Below, in pieces: positions 1 through 6,390 of a stretch of 6,439 nt of DNA (position 1 is the stretch's first letter; every line of letters begins with the position of its first letter). The position numbers and the translations under genes are program-made. Under the pieces are notes generated by a model. The model searched no databases. It was not told where the DNA came from and saw nothing but the letters and a program-made list of their open reading frames with translations. The DNA comes from Ahrensia sp. (GTDB lineage: Bacteria; Pseudomonadota; Alphaproteobacteria; Rhizobiales; Rhizobiaceae). The stretch lies in contig QILU01000030.1 of assembly GCA_003233475.1 (NCBI GenBank), positions 1-6,439 of the forward strand, read 5' to 3'.

Positions 1-215
1 TCCACAATATTAATGCGATCACCCTTCCATTGAATAGAAGTCACTTTGGCAAGAATGGTAATTCCCCGCTCTTTCTCAAGATCGTTGGAATCCATTGCCC
101 GTTCTTCAATCGCCTGATTCTCGCGATAGGTGCCGGTTTGCTTGAGCAAAACATCAATGAGCGTCGTTTTGCCATGGTCAACGTGCGCGATAATCGCGAT
201 GTTGCGAAGTGCCAT
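1..215 (-). CDS. typA: Translational GTPase TypA/BipA, N-terminal part (runs off window)
   Basis: This is the first 71 codons, on the minus strand, of a translation-factor GTPase; the rest lies beyond position 1. The start is the ATG at 215-213, giving [20 protein letters not shown]. The P-loop AHVDHGKTT is at residues 10-18, and the switch I stretch [17 protein letters not shown] is at residues 41-57. That '[15 protein letters not shown]' form separates TypA/BipA from LepA (which has MDSMDLERERGIT) and from EF-G. TypA binds the ribosome, hydrolyses GTP and in other bacteria affects ribosome assembly and growth under cold and other stress. The upstream sequence (CATAAGATT then ATG) has only a weak AAG as a ribosome-binding site, so initiation may be modest or leader-dependent. 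It is divergent from the MerR gene across 301 bases. Family assignment is firm; whether the gene is intact downstream cannot be seen. Confidence 0.95.
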   Translation of the reverse strand, partial: MALRNIAIIAHVDHGKTTLIDVLLKQTGTYRENQAIEERAMDSNDLEKERGITILAKVTSIQWKGDRINIV

Positions 216-247
216 AATCTTATGCCTGAATTATTAAATGACCGCAG

Positions 248-271
248 CCGTTTGAATTCACCATCAAACGG
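248..271 (-). other. Perfect 8-bp hairpin in the presumed typA leader
   Basis: On the plus strand CCGTTTGA (248-255) and TCAAACGG (264-271) are exact reverse complements around an 8-base loop. The structure ends 33 bases upstream of the typA start codon. If typA is transcribed from the TATATATAAA element at 295-286, the hairpin lies inside the 5' untranslated leader. It is not followed by a U-run on the minus strand, so it is not a standard terminator. It could also be a DNA-level binding site, since a perfect dyad with 8-base arms suits a dimeric regulator. The pairing is directly visible; any function is inferred. Confidence 0.5.
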
Positions 272-455
272 GCAGGAGATTTCCGTTTATATATAGGAAA
301 CTGGAAAGGAAGATAACCAGTTGTTGGCTGGCTTATAGTGCGGAAGTTTGTTGATGGGAAGGGGTAAAGATAAAGTCGGTAAAGGCCGACAGAGTTCTCC
401 GGTTTTCGGATTGATGTGGTGGTGATGTTCAGTATTGAAAAATTTCTCAATCATG

Positions 456-484
456 TTGATTGCAAGGGTTTTTAAGATTATAGA
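456..484 (+). promoter_or_regulatory. Candidate sigma-70 promoter for the MerR gene
   Basis: TTGATT (456-461) matches the -35 consensus at four of six positions. TATAGA (479-484) matches the -10 consensus at four of six, and the spacer is an ideal 17 bases. Transcription would start near 490, inside the dyad that begins at 484, so protein bound there would block or remodel initiation. The match is moderate and the region is AT-rich, so this is a candidate only. The alternative is a classical MerR-type promoter with a long spacer spanning the dyad, but I find no good -35 and -10 pair flanking it. Confidence 0.35.
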
Positions 485-504
485 ACCTCTAGTGAGTATA
501 GGTT
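484..504. promoter_or_regulatory. Operator-like dyad in front of the MerR gene
   Basis: The left arm AACCTCTAGT (484-493) and the right arm AGTATAGGTT (495-504) form an imperfect inverted repeat around a single central G, with 8 of 10 positions complementary. The outer five bases, AACCT/AGGTT, are perfect. Size and pattern resemble known MerR-family operators such as the CueR site, which also has ACCT-type outer arms. The dyad ends 12 bases before the MerR start codon, which suggests autoregulation. The AAGGA ribosome-binding site (506-510) follows directly, six bases before the ATG. Confidence 0.5.
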
Positions 505-516
505 TAAGGAAAAACA

Positions 517-930
517 ATGTTCTCAATTGGTGGATTATCAAGGCGCACCGGGGTTAAAATTCCGACCATCCGGTACTATGAAAAGGTGGGCCTAATTAAT
601 ACGCCGGAAAGATCGCGAGGAAATCAACGGCAATACACCAAACAAGGGCTTGAGCGATTGCAGTTTATTCGCCATGGGCGGCAGCTGGGGCTGACAATTG
701 CGGATATACGTGAACTCATGGTGCTGGGTGATTCTCCTGAACAATCTTGTAAAAATGCCCATAGTTTAGCCTCACGGCACTTGTCTTCAGTGCGTGAACG
801 AATTTCACATCTGCAAAAACTGGAGCGTGAATTGAAACGAATTTCTGAGTTAACCGATTCCGGCCAGGTGGGAGAATGCCAAATTATCGAGGCTTTTAGC
901 GATCACAGCCAATGTAAATACGATCACTAG
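517..930 (+). CDS. MerR-family transcriptional regulator, metal-sensor type
   Basis: A 137-residue DNA-binding regulator of usual family length. Residues 1-70 form the winged helix-turn-helix, with the family signatures IRYYEKVGL (18-26), GNQRQY (35-40) and FIRHGRQLGLTIADIREL (50-67). Residues about 85-112 are the long dimerisation helix, with heptad-like leucines. Three cysteines sit where metal-sensing MerR proteins carry ligands: Cys78 at the start of the dimer helix (the position of Cys79 in ZntR; CueR has Ser there), Cys121 and Cys133. The further cysteine usually found about 7-9 residues before Cys121 is absent; that stretch reads ELTDSGQVGEC. The start is set by AAGGA at 506-510, six bases before the ATG. 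No efflux, oxidase or chaperone target lies nearby, so the inducer is unknown; Cys78 argues against a pure copper(I) sensor. It converges with the glutamate dehydrogenase gene. The MerR fold is certain, metal sensing is inferred. Confidence 0.9.
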   Translation: MFSIGGLSRRTGVKIPTIRYYEKVGLINTPERSRGNQRQYTKQGLERLQFIRHGRQLGLTIADIRELMVLGDSPEQSCKNAHSLASRHLSSVRERISHLQKLERELKRISELTDSGQVGECQIIEAFSDHSQCKYDH

Positions 931-962
931 AGCGTATCCGTCTTTGACGGAATCGCTCTAGT
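926..962. repeat. 37-base palindrome that includes the merR stop codon
   Basis: ACTAGAGCG (926-934) pairs perfectly with CGCTCTAGT (954-962). After a 2x2 mismatch (935-936 and 952-953), TCCGTC (937-942) pairs with GACGGA (946-951) around a TTT loop (943-945). That gives 15 base pairs in all. The MerR stop codon TAG (928-930) lies in the left arm. On the plus strand the hairpin is followed by TTTC only, and on the minus strand by GATCG, so it is a poor intrinsic terminator in either direction. It could slow transcription or protect mRNA ends between the converging genes. Its compact form suggests a dispersed intergenic repeat, which one window cannot prove. Confidence 0.6.
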
Positions 963-976
963 TTCAACGTGCTCAC

Positions 977-1043
977 GGCAGGTTCGCTTTGCGAACCGCC
1001 TGCGCGAGCGCGCCACATAAGCGGCGGGCTGCTCTTCGCAGCC
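977..1043. repeat. GC-rich cluster of hairpins between convergent genes
   Basis: Two strong inverted repeats stand here. GGTTCGC (981-987) pairs with GCGAACC (991-997) around TTT, extended by GGC (977-979) with GCC (998-1000) across a bulged A. GGCTGC (1027-1032) pairs with GCAGCC (1038-1043) around TCTTC. A minor one, GCGC-GA-GCGC, lies between them near 1002-1011. Each main hairpin overlaps or is followed by the same pentamer GCCTG. From 971 to 1043 I count about 51 of 73 bases as G or C, visibly richer than the flanking genes. No U-run follows on either strand. The layout resembles REP/BIME-like intergenic repeats; a structured small RNA is a less likely alternative. Confidence 0.5.
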
Positions 1044-1083
1044 TGAGTGTTATCAGTTAAAGACTGGCACACTCTAATCCCAC

Positions 1084-4000
1084 TCATATTCGTTTCAAAT
1101 CGGCAAGCACGTTTGCGGCGACTGTTAGTCGCGAAACAGTTGCCTGATCACTTTCCACAATACCGGAAATTTGCGCCAGCGTACTTTCAACTGCTTCATG
1201 GTTGGCCTTCAGCCAATGTTCGGAATTCCCCCCTGAATTCAATATATCAATTACAATGTCGCGGCGGGCTTTATGCAGGCTTTGCAGGGCACGATCCAGT
1301 GCCAACCCTTCATAATAATCACTGGTTTCAATTGTTCGCGCAGCCTGAACCATCTTGCCTATCCTAAATGTATCGGTGATGGAAAAGAAGACCATTGCTG
1401 CACTATTCAGAGATTTTCCGGTTTGCGTGGCAGCAAAAAGAATATCAGGAATTAGGCCCGCAATGGGCAGACGGGCAAGGGTTCTAGCTATCGCTTCAGG
1501 CGCACCGGCTTCCTTAAATCTGGCGGTATCCGCATCAATGCGTTGAACCAGAAAACCGGGAATAATTTTTTCCAATTTCGGCATCAACGCTTCCACCGCC
1601 TTGCGATAAGCTGAAATAGTAGCGGCCAGTCCTTTTGAGAAATCTCCGTAACGCACAAACCAAACAGTTTGACTTATTACCCGTTCCTGCACGATTCCAT
1701 AAAGCTCCAGTTGAACCTCACCTGAAACCTTATTGTCCAACGCATCAATTGCATCATTTATCTTCGGCAAATCAAATGCATCTCGAACAGCAATATAGGC
1801 ACGGGCAATCACATCAATTTTAGCACCGGTTCTGTCTGCTACCCGGGAAATGAAGGTCGGGCCACCCCGGTTGATCATGGAGTTAGCAAGTACGGTACCA
1901 ATTATTTCCCTGCGAAGACGGTGACCATTGATTTCTTTTGCATAGGGTTTTTGCATTTTAGGGGGAAAATAATTGACCAGCAACTCGCTCAAATACGGAT
2001 CATCGGGCACATCGGAAGCAACCAGATCATCCAAAGCCACAATTTTGGCATAGGCCAGCAAAACACCTATCTCAGCGCGAGTTAAGGGAGTAGACAAGGT
2101 GCGCCGTTCAGCCAGCAGAGCATCATCCGGCAAATCTTCAACTTCCCTGTTCAAAAGGTTACGGGCTTCCAACGACTGCATCAGCCGCTGCTGATGGGCA
2201 AAATCCTCCATGCCTCGTTTTTGAGAAAGAGAAATAGCCAAGGTTTGCAGATAGTTATTCCGCAAAACCAGATCAGCCACACTTGCTGTCATGCTCCCCA
2301 GCAATTTATTGCGCTTTGGTCGGGTCAGTTTTTTAGATTTCATCGCCGCAGCAAGGGCGATCTTTATGTTCACCTCCACATCGGATGAATTGACGCCAGC
2401 AGAATTGTCGATGGCATCAGAATTACAACTTCCACCAAGCAGATTAAACTCAATTCGTGCCGGGTGGGTAACTCCAAGATTGGCCCCCTCACCAATAGCT
2501 TTACAACGCAATTCCTTCGCAGTGACACGAATTGAATCATTGCCCCGATCGTCCGCATCGGCGTCCGATTCGTGCGAAGCCCGAATATAGGTGCCAATTC
2601 CGCCAAACCAAATAAGATCAACCGGCGCTTTCAAAATGGTATTCATAATCGCCTGGGGGGTGTGTTCGCCCGCTTCATATCCAATGGCCTCTGCCGCCTG
2701 TTTAGAAAGCATAATTTTCTTGGAAGATCGCGGATAAATTCCGCCACCTTTCGAAATCAGGCCTTGTTCGTAATCTTGCCAACTGGACCGGTTCATTTTG
2801 AAAAGCCGTGCCCGTTCCTTAAACGAGGATGTCGGATCGGGATCCGGGTCAATAAATATATCCCGGTGGTCAAATGCGGCGATCAAACGGGTTTTTTTGG
2901 AAAGTAACATGCCATTACCAAACACATCGCCCGACATATCTCCCACCCCAACGGTGGAAAATTCTTGCGTTTGGATATCGCGATCTATTTCCCGAAAATG
3001 GCGTTTGACCGCCTCCCATCCGCCGCGGGCGGTGATGCCCATTTTTTTATGGTCGTATCCAGCGCTGCCGCCGGAAGCGAAAGCATCATCGAGCCAATAA
3101 TCACTGGCCTGAGATATGGCATTGGCGGTATCGGAAAATGTCGAAGTTCCCTTGTCGGCGGCAACCACAAAATAAGGGTCGTCTCCGTCGTGGCGGACAA
3201 TATCTTTTGGCGGGACAACCTTGCCGTTCACCAGATTATCGGTGAGCGAAAGCAGGGACGTGATGAACACTTTATAAGCGCCCTTGCCCTCTTCAAACCA
3301 GGCGTTGCGATCACCGCCGGAAGGCAGAAGTTTAGGAACAAATCCGCCTTTTGAACCCACCGGCACAATCACCGCATTTTTCACCTGTTGGGCTTTAACC
3401 AGCCCCAACACCTCCGTGCGATAATCCTGCGAACGATCAGACCAGCGCAACCCGCCACGGGCAACCGGACCAAAGCGCAAATGCAGTCCTTCCACCCGAG
3501 GGGAAGAAATAAATATTTCCCGGTAGGGCACCGGCTGGGGCATAATTTTGACGAGGGAGGGATCAACCTTAAAGGCCAGCACCGGAGTTGGCGCGATCTC
3601 GGATCCCGTGGATTGCAAAACGGGTGAATAGAAATTAGTCCGTAGGGTGGCGGAAATTAAATTCAGAATATTGCGCAATATTCGATCATCATCACTGGAA
3701 GTAACATTTTCCAGGGCGGCCAGGATACTCGCCGTTTTAGCCTTTTCTTTTTTTGCCCGATTTTTTGTTTTCGGGTCAAAACGAATTTCAAATAACGATG
3801 CCAGATCGGTGGTTATTTGAGCGTAGTTTGACAACGTTTCAGCCATGCTGTTCACGGTAAAACGAGAACGAATTTGACGTAAATAGCGGGCGTAGGCACG
3901 AAAAACCGCTGCACTTTTCCAATCCAGTTTAGCTGATAGAATCAAACCGTTGAAATTGTCATTGTCAGCCTGTCCACTCCAAACCGCTAGAAGGGTATCT

Positions 4001-5763
4001 TCCAGCAAAGGGTCAACAACTTCACGATCAATCGCCTGACCAGAGGCACTTTCCAGCACCATGTCATGTAAAAAAACCTCCACCCCGTCTGCGCGAATAA
4101 TGTCAAAGGTAGATTCTTCAATGACACTAAATCCCATATTCTCCAGCAGCGGAACACGGCGCGAAAGAGGAACAGCCGTGTTCAGGTGAAAAAGTTTCAA
4201 GGATACCCGGTTTGGTTGGTCGGTTGATTCGTCAGTGTCATGAAAATCAATGGCAATCTGAGCATCATCTGAAAGGCTTTCCAGAAGGTGGGAATCATAA
4301 ATAGCCGCCTTGGGTGATACGTGCTCCTGATAGGCAAGCGGAAAATCGTGCGGAACCGGATAGTTTGCTAAAGCGATGAACTTATCGCTCCATGTGCGGC
4401 ATATTTCGCTAATGGAGGATTCAAGCTTCGCACGAGCCACAAAAGGGGTTTTGCCGTGTTTACGCCCGATAACAAAATGGATTCGCGTCAGCCCGTTTTC
4501 CATGAAATCAGGGTAAAATGCAGACAGATATCCTTCGTAAGCCTGCTCGAGATATTCACCAATGCGCTGCCGCGTTTGAGTATTGTACCGATCACGGGGA
4601 ACATAGGTGATAATGGAAACAAACCGGTCAAATTTATCGGCCCTGGGCAGTACACGAATGCGCGGACGTTCATCCAATTGAGCCGCGACAAAGGAGAATT
4701 TTATCAAAGTGGAAATATCCAGTTGGAACATTTCGTCCCGCGGCCAGGTCTCAAGAATATTGATCAACGCTTTGCCCTGGTGGCTGTCCGGCTCCGATTG
4801 ATAATATTCAAGCACCGCGTGGGCCTTGTGCCGCAACAGGGGTATGGTCAACACTGACTTCGTATAGGCGGTAGAAGTGAACAGCCCAACAATCCGCATT
4901 TCACCCGACAATTTCCCGTCTTTTGTATAAAGCTTTATACCGATGTAATCGAGATGGGTACGCCGGTGAACAAGAGAGCGGTGGTTGGCTTTGGTGATTA
5001 TTAAAGGGTCTTCGCTGAACAGAAAGTCCCGAATTTCCGGGGTCAATACAACCGGTTGACCACCGCGGGTCATCAAATGAAGTTTTTCATCGCGCAAAAT
5101 ACCCAGAGCCGACCCTTTAACGGGAACGAGTTTACCGGTTTTGCGAGAACCGGAATATGTGTATTCGCGCATCCCCTGAATGGTAAAATTATTGTCCACC
5201 AGCCATTCCAGAAACTGTATGCCCTCAGCTATTTTCTGCGTCGGCAAAGGCGGCGGCGTATGGCGGTATGCGCCAATTGCCTGCTCGATCCGAGCCAACA
5301 TGGGTTTCCAGTCGGAGGTAACCCGGCGCACCTGCTCAAGAATATTGGCCAGGTTTGAGCGTATTGTTTTTCGTTCAATCTTGTTGGTGGGGCCAAGCAC
5401 CACCATCATCACGGATTTGCCGTTTATAATTGGGTGTACAAGCAAATTTATATCTGATGCCTGGGAGCTGAGTTCTGCCAGCACAGAATCCACAATAAAA
5501 GGGCGATTGCTCATACTCAGCAGTATGAGAGTTTGATCATTGCCCAACATTTCGACACTAAGGGTGTTCTTTCCAGCAGCCTTTTGCCCTTTTGCAATAA
5601 GATCAGCCAGGGCTTTAGGGGACTGGCCCTTCAGGTCTTCGATAGAGGCGCCCTTAAAAAGTGACATTGCAAAGGGTTTTGCGGAAACACGTTTTATCTT
5701 CGGCAGATGTTTTATTGCTGCCAAAATGAGCTTAGTATTGTCTTGTCCGAATTGAGTTACCAT
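1084..5763 (-). CDS. NAD-specific glutamate dehydrogenase, large (about 180 kDa) class
   Basis: A complete 1559-residue cytoplasmic enzyme, slightly under the 1600 or so usual for this class, that oxidatively deaminates L-glutamate to 2-oxoglutarate and ammonium with NAD+. The N-terminal half is regulatory: an ACT-like segment about 65-150, more ACT-like segments about 365-460 and 515-580, with helical linkers. The catalytic core runs about 720-1150: RFGPVARGGLRWSDR (763-777), VKNAVIVPVGSKGGF (794-808), whose Lys795 and Lys805 match the substrate lysines of small glutamate dehydrogenases, and VVAADKGTSTFSD (866-878), with Asp870 as likely catalytic aspartate. The nucleotide-binding segment is VGVGDMSGDVFGNGML (938-953), followed by GGIGTY (1054-1059) and DNSAGV (1119-1124). 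The last 400 residues are mostly helical. No frameshift or lost motif was seen. The ATG start has GAAGGA (5777-5772) eight bases upstream. Lysine-rich residues 665-676 look like a linker. The gene is monocistronic, divergent from the AhpD-like gene. Residue roles are transferred by motif alignment. Confidence 0.97.
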   Translation of the reverse strand: MVTQFGQDNTKLILAAIKHLPKIKRVSAKPFAMSLFKGASIEDLKGQSPKALADLIAKGQKAAGKNTLSVEMLGNDQTLILLSMSNRPFIVDSVLAELSSQASDINLLVHPIINGKSVMMVVLGPTNKIERKTIRSNLANILEQVRRVTSDWKPMLARIEQAIGAYRHTPPPLPTQKIAEGIQFLEWLVDNNFTIQGMREYTYSGSRKTGKLVPVKGSALGILRDEKLHLMTRGGQPVVLTPEIRDFLFSEDPLIITKANHRSLVHRRTHLDYIGIKLYTKDGKLSGEMRIVGLFTSTAYTKSVLTIPLLRHKAHAVLEYYQSEPDSHQGKALINILETWPRDEMFQLDISTLIKFSFVAAQLDERPRIRVLPRADKFDRFVSIITYVPRDRYNTQTRQRIGEYLEQAYEGYLSAFYPDFMENGLTRIHFVIGRKHGKTPFVARAKLESSISEICRTWSDKFIALANYPVPHDFPLAYQEHVSPKAAIYDSHLLESLSDDAQIAIDFHDTDESTDQPNRVSLKLFHLNTAVPLSRRVPLLENMGFSVIEESTFDIIRADGVEVFLHDMVLESASGQAIDREVVDPLLEDTLLAVWSGQADNDNFNGLILSAKLDWKSAAVFRAYARYLRQIRSRFTVNSMAETLSNYAQITTDLASLFEIRFDPKTKNRAKKEKAKTASILAALENVTSSDDDRILRNILNLISATLRTNFYSPVLQSTGSEIAPTPVLAFKVDPSLVKIMPQPVPYREIFISSPRVEGLHLRFGPVARGGLRWSDRSQDYRTEVLGLVKAQQVKNAVIVPVGSKGGFVPKLLPSGGDRNAWFEEGKGAYKVFITSLLSLTDNLVNGKVVPPKDIVRHDGDDPYFVVAADKGTSTFSDTANAISQASDYWLDDAFASGGSAGYDHKKMGITARGGWEAVKRHFREIDRDIQTQEFSTVGVGDMSGDVFGNGMLLSKKTRLIAAFDHRDIFIDPDPDPTSSFKERARLFKMNRSSWQDYEQGLISKGGGIYPRSSKKIMLSKQAAEAIGYEAGEHTPQAIMNTILKAPVDLIWFGGIGTYIRASHESDADADDRGNDSIRVTAKELRCKAIGEGANLGVTHPARIEFNLLGGSCNSDAIDNSAGVNSSDVEVNIKIALAAAMKSKKLTRPKRNKLLGSMTASVADLVLRNNYLQTLAISLSQKRGMEDFAHQQRLMQSLEARNLLNREVEDLPDDALLAERRTLSTPLTRAEIGVLLAYAKIVALDDLVASDVPDDPYLSELLVNYFPPKMQKPYAKEINGHRLRREIIGTVLANSMINRGGPTFISRVADRTGAKIDVIARAYIAVRDAFDLPKINDAIDALDNKVSGEVQLELYGIVQERVISQTVWFVRYGDFSKGLAATISAYRKAVEALMPKLEKIIPGFLVQRIDADTARFKEAGAPEAIARTLARLPIAGLIPDILFAATQTGKSLNSAAMVFFSITDTFRIGKMVQAARTIETSDYYEGLALDRALQSLHKARRDIVIDILNSGGNSEHWLKANHEAVESTLAQISGIVESDQATVSRLTVAANVLADLKRI

Positions 5764-5820
5764 CGGATTTGTCCTTCAAAGTGCAAGCAGTGTGATCATC
5801 GAAACAAAGGGAGAGCAATT
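5764..5820. promoter_or_regulatory. 57-base divergent control region between glutamate dehydrogenase and AhpD-like genes
   Basis: Only 57 bases separate the two start codons. Both ribosome-binding sites lie inside: GAAGGA for the dehydrogenase on the minus strand (5777-5772), and AAGGGAG for the AhpD-like gene (5807-5813), seven bases before its ATG. That leaves too little room for two full promoters, so they must overlap each other or reach into the opposing coding starts. A CATAAT hexamer on the minus strand (5823-5818) could be a -10 for the dehydrogenase, placed over the AhpD-like start codon, but it has no clear -35. A TGATCA palindrome at 5793-5798 sits near the middle and is too short to call an operator. 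Confidence 0.5.
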
Positions 5821-6390
5821 ATGCAAGAAAAAGAAGCAATTGCGCTGAAAATTAAACAGGAAACCGAGGTTTCGGACGAAACCAAAGCCTATTTTGAGCT
5901 TTGTGAGGAAAAACTGGGCATGGTTCCAAATGTTTTGAAGGCCTATGCCTTTAACGAGGACAAGCTTCGCGCCTTCACCGATATGTACAATGATCTGATG
6001 TTGGGGGATTCCGGCCTGACAAAACTGCAACGCGAAATGATTGCTGTTGTCGTTTCGTCCGTGAACAAGTGTTTCTATTGTCTCACCGCCCATGGTGCGG
6101 CGGTTCGCCAGCTTTCAAAAGACCCTATGCTTGGGGAAATGATGGTGATGAATTACCGGGTGGCAAATCTTGAACCAAAAGAAATGGCTATGCTTGATTT
6201 TGCTAATAAGCTGACCGAAGAGCCGGAATTGATTGTCGAAGAAGATCGGCAGAAATTGCGGGGTGCCGGATGGTCAGATCGGGATATCTGGGACATCGCC
6301 AATGTCATCGGATTTTTCAACATGACCAATCGAGTGGCCAGCGCGACAGATATGCACCCGAATGATGCCTATCACGGGCAATTCAGATAG
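5821..6390 (+). CDS. AhpD-like peroxidase-related protein (carboxymuconolactone decarboxylase fold)
   Basis: A 189-residue soluble protein of the AhpD-like, 'uncharacterised peroxidase-related' group. The centre reads REMIAVVVSSVNKCFYCLTAHGAAVR (residues 71-96). Glu72, Cys84, Cys87 and His91 have exactly the spacing of the AhpD catalytic set Glu118, Cys130, Cys133 and His137, so a thiol-based peroxide reduction or disulfide relay is likely. The AhpD residue His132, between the two cysteines, is Tyr86 here. The N-terminal FELCEEKLGMVPNVLKAYA segment (25-43) and the C-terminal FFNMTNRVASATDMHPN segment (165-181) are typical of the family. No signal peptide or membrane segment is visible. The start at 5821 is chosen because AAGGGAG (5807-5813) precedes it; the frame is open further upstream to 5707, but that part runs antisense over the dehydrogenase start. 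Substrate and reductant are unknown; fold and family are well supported. Confidence 0.9.
   Translation: MQEKEAIALKIKQETEVSDETKAYFELCEEKLGMVPNVLKAYAFNEDKLRAFTDMYNDLMLGDSGLTKLQREMIAVVVSSVNKCFYCLTAHGAAVRQLSKDPMLGEMMVMNYRVANLEPKEMAMLDFANKLTEEPELIVEEDRQKLRGAGWSDRDIWDIANVIGFFNMTNRVASATDMHPNDAYHGQFR

Larger units (their letters stand above)
216..516. promoter_or_regulatory. Divergent intergenic region between typA and the MerR gene
   Basis: These 301 bases carry no convincing gene. Toward typA (minus strand), the T/A run TATATATAAA at 295-286 is a plausible -10, but no good -35 stands upstream of it; the start point would be near 279, leaving a leader of about 64 nt. The 24-base hairpin at 248-271 falls in that leader. 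In the middle are two small inverted repeats: GTCGG/CCGAC at 375-379 and 386-390, and TCCG/CGGA at 398-401 and 407-410; I can give them no role. Toward the MerR gene are a promoter-like pair and an operator-like dyad, listed separately. Minus-strand frames of 76 and 84 codons cross this stretch, but they lack a ribosome-binding site and have low-complexity sequence. Confidence 0.6.

Noticed and set aside
220..541. Two minus-strand frames (76 and 84 codons) across the typA/merR gap, one with a four-histidine run
   Set aside because: No ribosome-binding site before their ATGs, low-complexity sequence, no recognisable domain, and they overlap the merR operator and start; most likely chance open frames. 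A short typA leader peptide is possible but unsupported.
1027..1043. Intrinsic terminator for merR or glutamate dehydrogenase
   Set aside because: The stem is good, but no run of T follows on either strand (TGAGTG on plus, CGCCGC on minus), so a standard rho-independent terminator cannot be claimed.
896..1087. 63-codon minus-strand frame downstream of glutamate dehydrogenase
   Set aside because: It runs through the hairpin cluster and antisense over the merR end, with an arginine- and serine-rich translation typical of GC-rich repeat sequence, and no initiation signal was found.
4456..4857. 133-codon plus-strand frame inside the glutamate dehydrogenase gene, and similar shorter ones along 1273-5536
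   Set aside because: They are antisense to a well-conserved coding sequence with intact motifs, and none shows a family signature.
5793..5798. TGATCA palindrome as a regulator site between the divergent genes
   Set aside because: Six bases is too short to separate from chance, and the flanking bases do not extend the symmetry.
5707..5820. Upstream extension of the AhpD-like reading frame starting at 5707
   Set aside because: It would lie antisense over the first codons of glutamate dehydrogenase, has no family similarity, and the ATG at 5821 has a strong ribosome-binding site and a family-typical N-terminus.
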